Source: RGDT01 sp964630925
GTDB taxonomy: Bacteria > Planctomycetota > Planctomycetia > Gemmatales > Gemmataceae
Length of the DNA stretch: 6,766 nucleotides
Direction of reading: 5' to 3'
Assembly (NCBI GenBank): GCA_964630925.1
Contig: CAZVZK010000284.1
Coordinates: 1-6,766 of the forward strand
Part shown: positions 4,510 to 6,766 of the stretch, piece after piece
Layout of the letters: every line of letters starts with the position of its first letter
Position numbering within the stretch: position 1 is the stretch's first letter
Translations under genes and position numbers: made by a program
Notes under the pieces: model-generated
Databases searched by the model: none
What the model was told of the DNA's origin: nothing
The model's input: only the letters and a program-made list of their open reading frames with translations

Positions 4510-5634
4510 TTGAAGGGGTTGTTCGCACGAGAGGCGTTCCGCGGGTTCGGGCCGTGCCCCCTGATGGGGGACGAGCCGCCCATGTCCGAGGGGGCGAAGG
4601 GCCGTGGCCGCCGCCTCCGCGCCGGCGTGCGCCGCGACGTGCCGCGCCTCCCCGGCGTGTACGGCATGATCGACGCCACGGGCGAGCTGATCTACGTCGG
4701 CAAGGCCAAGTCGCTGCGTGCGCGCCTGATGAGTTACTTCCGCCCCGGACGCGACGAGAAGGCCGCCAAGATCGTCCGCGAGGCGAGGCGCCTGGTGTGG
4801 GAGGTGGCCGGCAGCGAGTTCGCCGCGGTGCTGCGCGAGCCGCTCTTGATCCGCCGCTTCCGCCCGCGCTGGAACGTGCAGTTCCAGCCGAAACGGCAAC
4901 GCCGCATGTACCTGTGCGTAGGGCGGCGGCCGGCGCCGCACGCCTTCGCCGCCCCGCGCCCCCCGGCGACGGCGGCGCACGTCTTCGGTCCGTTCCTCGG
5001 CGCCGGGCGGACGCGCGAGGCCGCCGCCCGCCTCAACGACTGGTTCCGCCTGCGCGACTGCCCTCAGAAGCAGACCATGCGTTTCGCCGGCCAGGCCGAG
5101 CTGTTCCCCCTGGAGGTCGCCCCCGGCTGCCTGCGCCACGAGATCGGGGCCTGCCTCGCCCCCTGCGCCGCCGCCTGCACCCGCGCCGAGTACGGCGAGG
5201 GCGTGAACGCCGCCCTGGCGTTCCTACGCGGCGCCGACGGCTCGCCGGTCGAGGTGCTGACGGCGCGGATGGGGGAGGCGTCGGCGAAGAAGGAGTACGA
5301 GCTGGCCGCGGTGCTGCGTGACCGCCTGGGGCCGCTGGAATGGCTGTGGAGGCACCTCGGGCGGCTGCGCGAGGCCCGGCTGGTGACCGGGGTCTACCCG
5401 GTGGAGCAGCATGACGGGACGGCGGCGTGGTATGCGATCAAGCACGGGGTGGTGCGGGCGCGTCTCGCCTGTGGAGACGCGGAGGCGGCGCGGCGGATCC
5501 TGCTGTCGGGCCCGCGCGACCCCGGCCCGCCGGCGCTGGACGAGGTGGACGGCCTCCTGCTGGTGAACCTGTGGTTCCGCCACCAGCGCGGCGAGCGCGA
5601 CAAGGTGCTGGGCGTCGAGGCGTTAGGCGGTTGA
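4510..5634 (+). CDS. UvrC/Cho-like GIY-YIG endonuclease
   Basis: This 374-residue protein resembles the first half of the nucleotide-excision-repair nuclease UvrC, which cuts on the 3' side of a lesion. The GIY-YIG domain covers about 46-124: GVY (49-51), YVG (62-64), the Arg helix SLRARLMSYF (68-77) and the metal-binding Glu E110 in LREPLLIRRFRPRWN. Next comes a four-cysteine region, C184 (RDCP), C207, C215 and C219 (ACLAPC), matching the cysteines that bind a 4Fe-4S cluster in UvrC. A UVR motif (about 250-284, EASAKKEYELAAVLRDRL), the type that contacts UvrB, follows. The RNase H-like second nuclease and helix-hairpin-helix domains of UvrC (about 600 residues) are absent, so it would make only one incision, as E. 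coli Cho does. The last 90 residues fit no family I know. Start: TTG 4510 by its ribosome-binding site; ATG 4564 or 4582 would remove only non-conserved residues. It acts on DNA in the cytoplasm, presumably with UvrA and UvrB encoded elsewhere. Confidence 0.87.
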   Translation: MKGLFAREAFRGFGPCPLMGDEPPMSEGAKGRGRRLRAGVRRDVPRLPGVYGMIDATGELIYVGKAKSLRARLMSYFRPGRDEKAAKIVREARRLVWEVAGSEFAAVLREPLLIRRFRPRWNVQFQPKRQRRMYLCVGRRPAPHAFAAPRPPATAAHVFGPFLGAGRTREAAARLNDWFRLRDCPQKQTMRFAGQAELFPLEVAPGCLRHEIGACLAPCAAACTRAEYGEGVNAALAFLRGADGSPVEVLTARMGEASAKKEYELAAVLRDRLGPLEWLWRHLGRLREARLVTGVYPVEQHDGTAAWYAIKHGVVRARLACGDAEAARRILLSGPRDPGPPALDEVDGLLLVNLWFRHQRGERDKVLGVEALGG

Positions 5635-5687
5635 GGGCCCGCCTGCCTCATCGCCTGTGCCCGCATTCTCCTTCTCGTCCTGCTTCG

Positions 5688-5708
5688 CCGGCCCCGGGGG
5701 TAGGCCGG
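5688..5708. other. GC hairpin 1 in the convergent gap
   Basis: CCGGCC and GGCCGG form a perfect 6-bp stem with a 9-nt loop, 53 nt after the nuclease stop. There is no T tract on either strand, so intrinsic termination is not supported. It may slow or pause both converging transcripts. Confidence 0.4.
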
Positions 5709-5721
5709 TCACCGGGCCTCT

Positions 5722-5749
5722 GGCCGCCGGCCTGCCGCCCCCGGCGGCC
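5722..5749. other. GC hairpin 2 in the convergent gap
   Basis: GGCCGCCGG and CCGGCGGCC form a perfect 9-bp stem around a 10-nt loop. It sits 87 nt after the nuclease stop and 72 nt after the stop of the minus-strand gene. It could be a bidirectional stop or RNA 3'-end protector without a T tract. The rest of 5635-5821 holds nothing I can name. Confidence 0.45.
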
Positions 5750-5821
5750 TCAGAACGCCGGGCACCAGCGGCGCCCCGGCCGCCGCGCCGGACGACGCGC
5801 CACGAGTCTCGCCCCGTCGGG

Positions 5822-6727
5822 TCAGGGGAGGAAGGCGACGCGCTTGGGGGCCTTGCCGACCTCGGCCTTGCCCAGCGACTTCAGGCTGGCCCCGGCCAGC
5901 TCGGCCAGCTGCAGGGTGCCGTCGCCGATGTTGCTGATGAGGAAGCGCACGCCGGCGCCGGGCACCTTCTCGACGCAGCAGGGCTTCGACACGTCGGCCA
6001 GCCGCGACAGAAGTTCGCCGGTGGTCGCGTCCACGGCGTCGACGTGCGGCCGTCCCTCGTTGGCGGCGCCCAGCACCGTTCCCAGGCCGGCCCGGCCGTC
6101 ACCGCCGCGACGGGTACGGCTCCCTCGGCGTGACGAACGCCCCGCCGGGGATCGTCAGGTCCGGCAGCGGCGTGTCCACCTTGTCGGCCGTCCCGGCGGG
6201 GGACGTCACCTGGATGCGGCCGCCGACGCGCATCGCCCACACGAGCGGCCCGGCGAAGTTGAAGCCGTGCGTGCCGCCCCCCTTCTTGCCGGGGGCCTCC
6301 CCCGCCGCGGGCTTCTCGCGCAGGCGCGACTGGTCCCACATGCCCACCCAGGCCGTCACCCTGGCGTCCTTCGCCACGACCTCGACGGGCGCCGCGCGGT
6401 CAGCCGACCCGGGGCGGCCGCCTCCAGCGTCACCACGTGGCTGCGGTGGAACGGCGCGAGGCCGGCCCGGTTCTTCGAGTACGACGACCCCGTCCCGGCG
6501 ACGAGCCTGAGATGTTTGGCCGCCTTGTTGTCCACCTTGTAGGCCGGCTTCATCTCCGCCTGCGCCATCACGCGAGCGGCTGCCTCGTACCCGAGGGTGT
6601 GCCGGCGCATCGGCCGCTCGGCACGCGTGAAGGTGAAGCGGTGGCCCGTGTCACCCGGACGCACCGGGACGGGGACGACCAGCCGGTCGCCGACGTTGCA
6701 CTGCGGCAGGGCGTAAGGGTAGCGAGT
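5822..6727 (-). pseudogene. Frame-broken gene of unknown function with beta-propeller-like C-terminus
   Basis: One protein of about 300 residues can be followed only by changing frame twice. Part 1 (about 6727-6410) reads NVGDRLVVPVPVRPGDTG through GLAPFHRSHVVTLEAAAPG. Near the CCCGGGG run at 6408-6414 the coding frame shifts, and part 2 (about 6408-6115) reads PVEVVAKDARVTAWVGMW to GGAFVTPREPY. Near the GGG run at about 6114-6116 it shifts back, and part 3 (to 5822) reads VDATTGELLSRLADVSKP and ends EVGKAPKRVAFLP. Parts 1 and 3 are in the same frame, so the two shifts cancel. All three parts keep high GC3, as coding DNA should. Part 3 resembles a YVTN/beta-propeller repeat; the rest I do not recognise. 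No ATG, GTG or TTG with a ribosome-binding site is seen: GTG 6664 is the first conventional start, and TAA-TAA closes the frame at 6728-6733. It is a pseudogene, or an intact 3' part with two sequencing errors. Confidence 0.6.
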
Positions 6728-6766
6728 TTATTAACTGTCGCATTCGGCGGGCATGGCACGATAGTT

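Noticed and set aside
3690..5321. Long plus-strand open frame antisense to the FHA gene and overlapping the nuclease
   Set aside because: Its translation is Arg/Pro/Gly-rich without motifs, whereas the overlapping frames encode clear FHA and GIY-YIG domains.
5625..5821. Minus-strand open tail ending PAKQDEKENAGTGDEAGG near 5625
   Set aside because: It has no start, starts within Arg/Gly-rich shadow sequence and overlaps the nuclease 3' end. It is probably chance.
5427..6542. Long plus-strand open frame opposite the broken gene
   Set aside because: It crosses the end of the nuclease in the wrong frame and has typical shadow composition. The minus strand shows protein-like segments with consistent GC3.
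1..6766. CRISPR array, tRNA/rRNA, transposase or insertion-sequence ends
   Set aside because: No short regularly spaced repeats, tRNA-like cloverleaf, or transposase motifs were seen on either strand. The 30-bp repeat has only two copies and is coding.

Overview
The window is very GC-rich and uses G or C at almost every third codon position in the genes. The first 1.7 kb carries a lineage-typical protein family: its C-terminal signature GPHVRGCWAVDLALG and its N-terminal part FACACVRRVWHLLTDE match, from memory, a large family of uncharacterised paralogues in Gemmata-type Planctomycetes. A proline-tailed FHA protein and small secreted proteins of unknown function fit the same origin. I therefore read this as chromosomal DNA of a Gemmataceae-like planctomycete. 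That is recognition by eye, not a database result.

Layout. Positions 113-1710 (+) hold an expanded-family block: a short C-terminal half of the paralogue family (113-391), a SUKH/SMI1-KNR4 family protein overlapping it by ATGA (388-999), and a nearly full-length second paralogue (1000-1710). The second paralogue has lost its start codon and has a TAG where the family has an N-terminal Trp. The two paralogues share a perfect 30-bp repeat at their 3' ends, so the SUKH gene lies between direct repeats. Positions 1715-2723 (-) hold a small exported protein of unknown function and, upstream of it, a TetR-family repressor. Divergent from the repressor is a short-chain dehydrogenase/reductase (2835-3587, +). 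The 111 bp between the two start codons contain overlapping divergent sigma70-type promoters and two matching operator-like sites (TTGTA-N8-TACA), one at each predicted transcription start. This is the best-resolved regulatory unit in the window. A hairpin with a T7 tract follows the reductase.

Positions 3759-4277 (-) encode a one-domain FHA protein with a Pro-rich tail. Divergent from it, at 4510-5634 (+), is a UvrC-like/Cho-like GIY-YIG endonuclease that keeps the four-cysteine motif and the UVR motif but lacks the second (RNase H-like) nuclease half of UvrC. A GC-rich convergent gap with two perfect hairpins (5635-5821) separates it from a gene on the minus strand (5822-6727). That gene is readable only across three successive frames: two frameshifts cancel each other, and no conventional start with a ribosome-binding site is visible. 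It is a pseudogene or a stretch with sequencing errors; its last third looks like a beta-propeller (YVTN-like) repeat.

How the genes work together. The only clear functional unit is the TetR/reductase pair, a self-contained substrate-responsive switch. The exported protein 31 nt downstream of tetR may share its transcript. The SUKH/paralogue block resembles a fast-evolving accessory locus with gene decay and repeat-mediated rearrangement. No tRNA, rRNA, CRISPR array, transposase or complete insertion sequence was seen.
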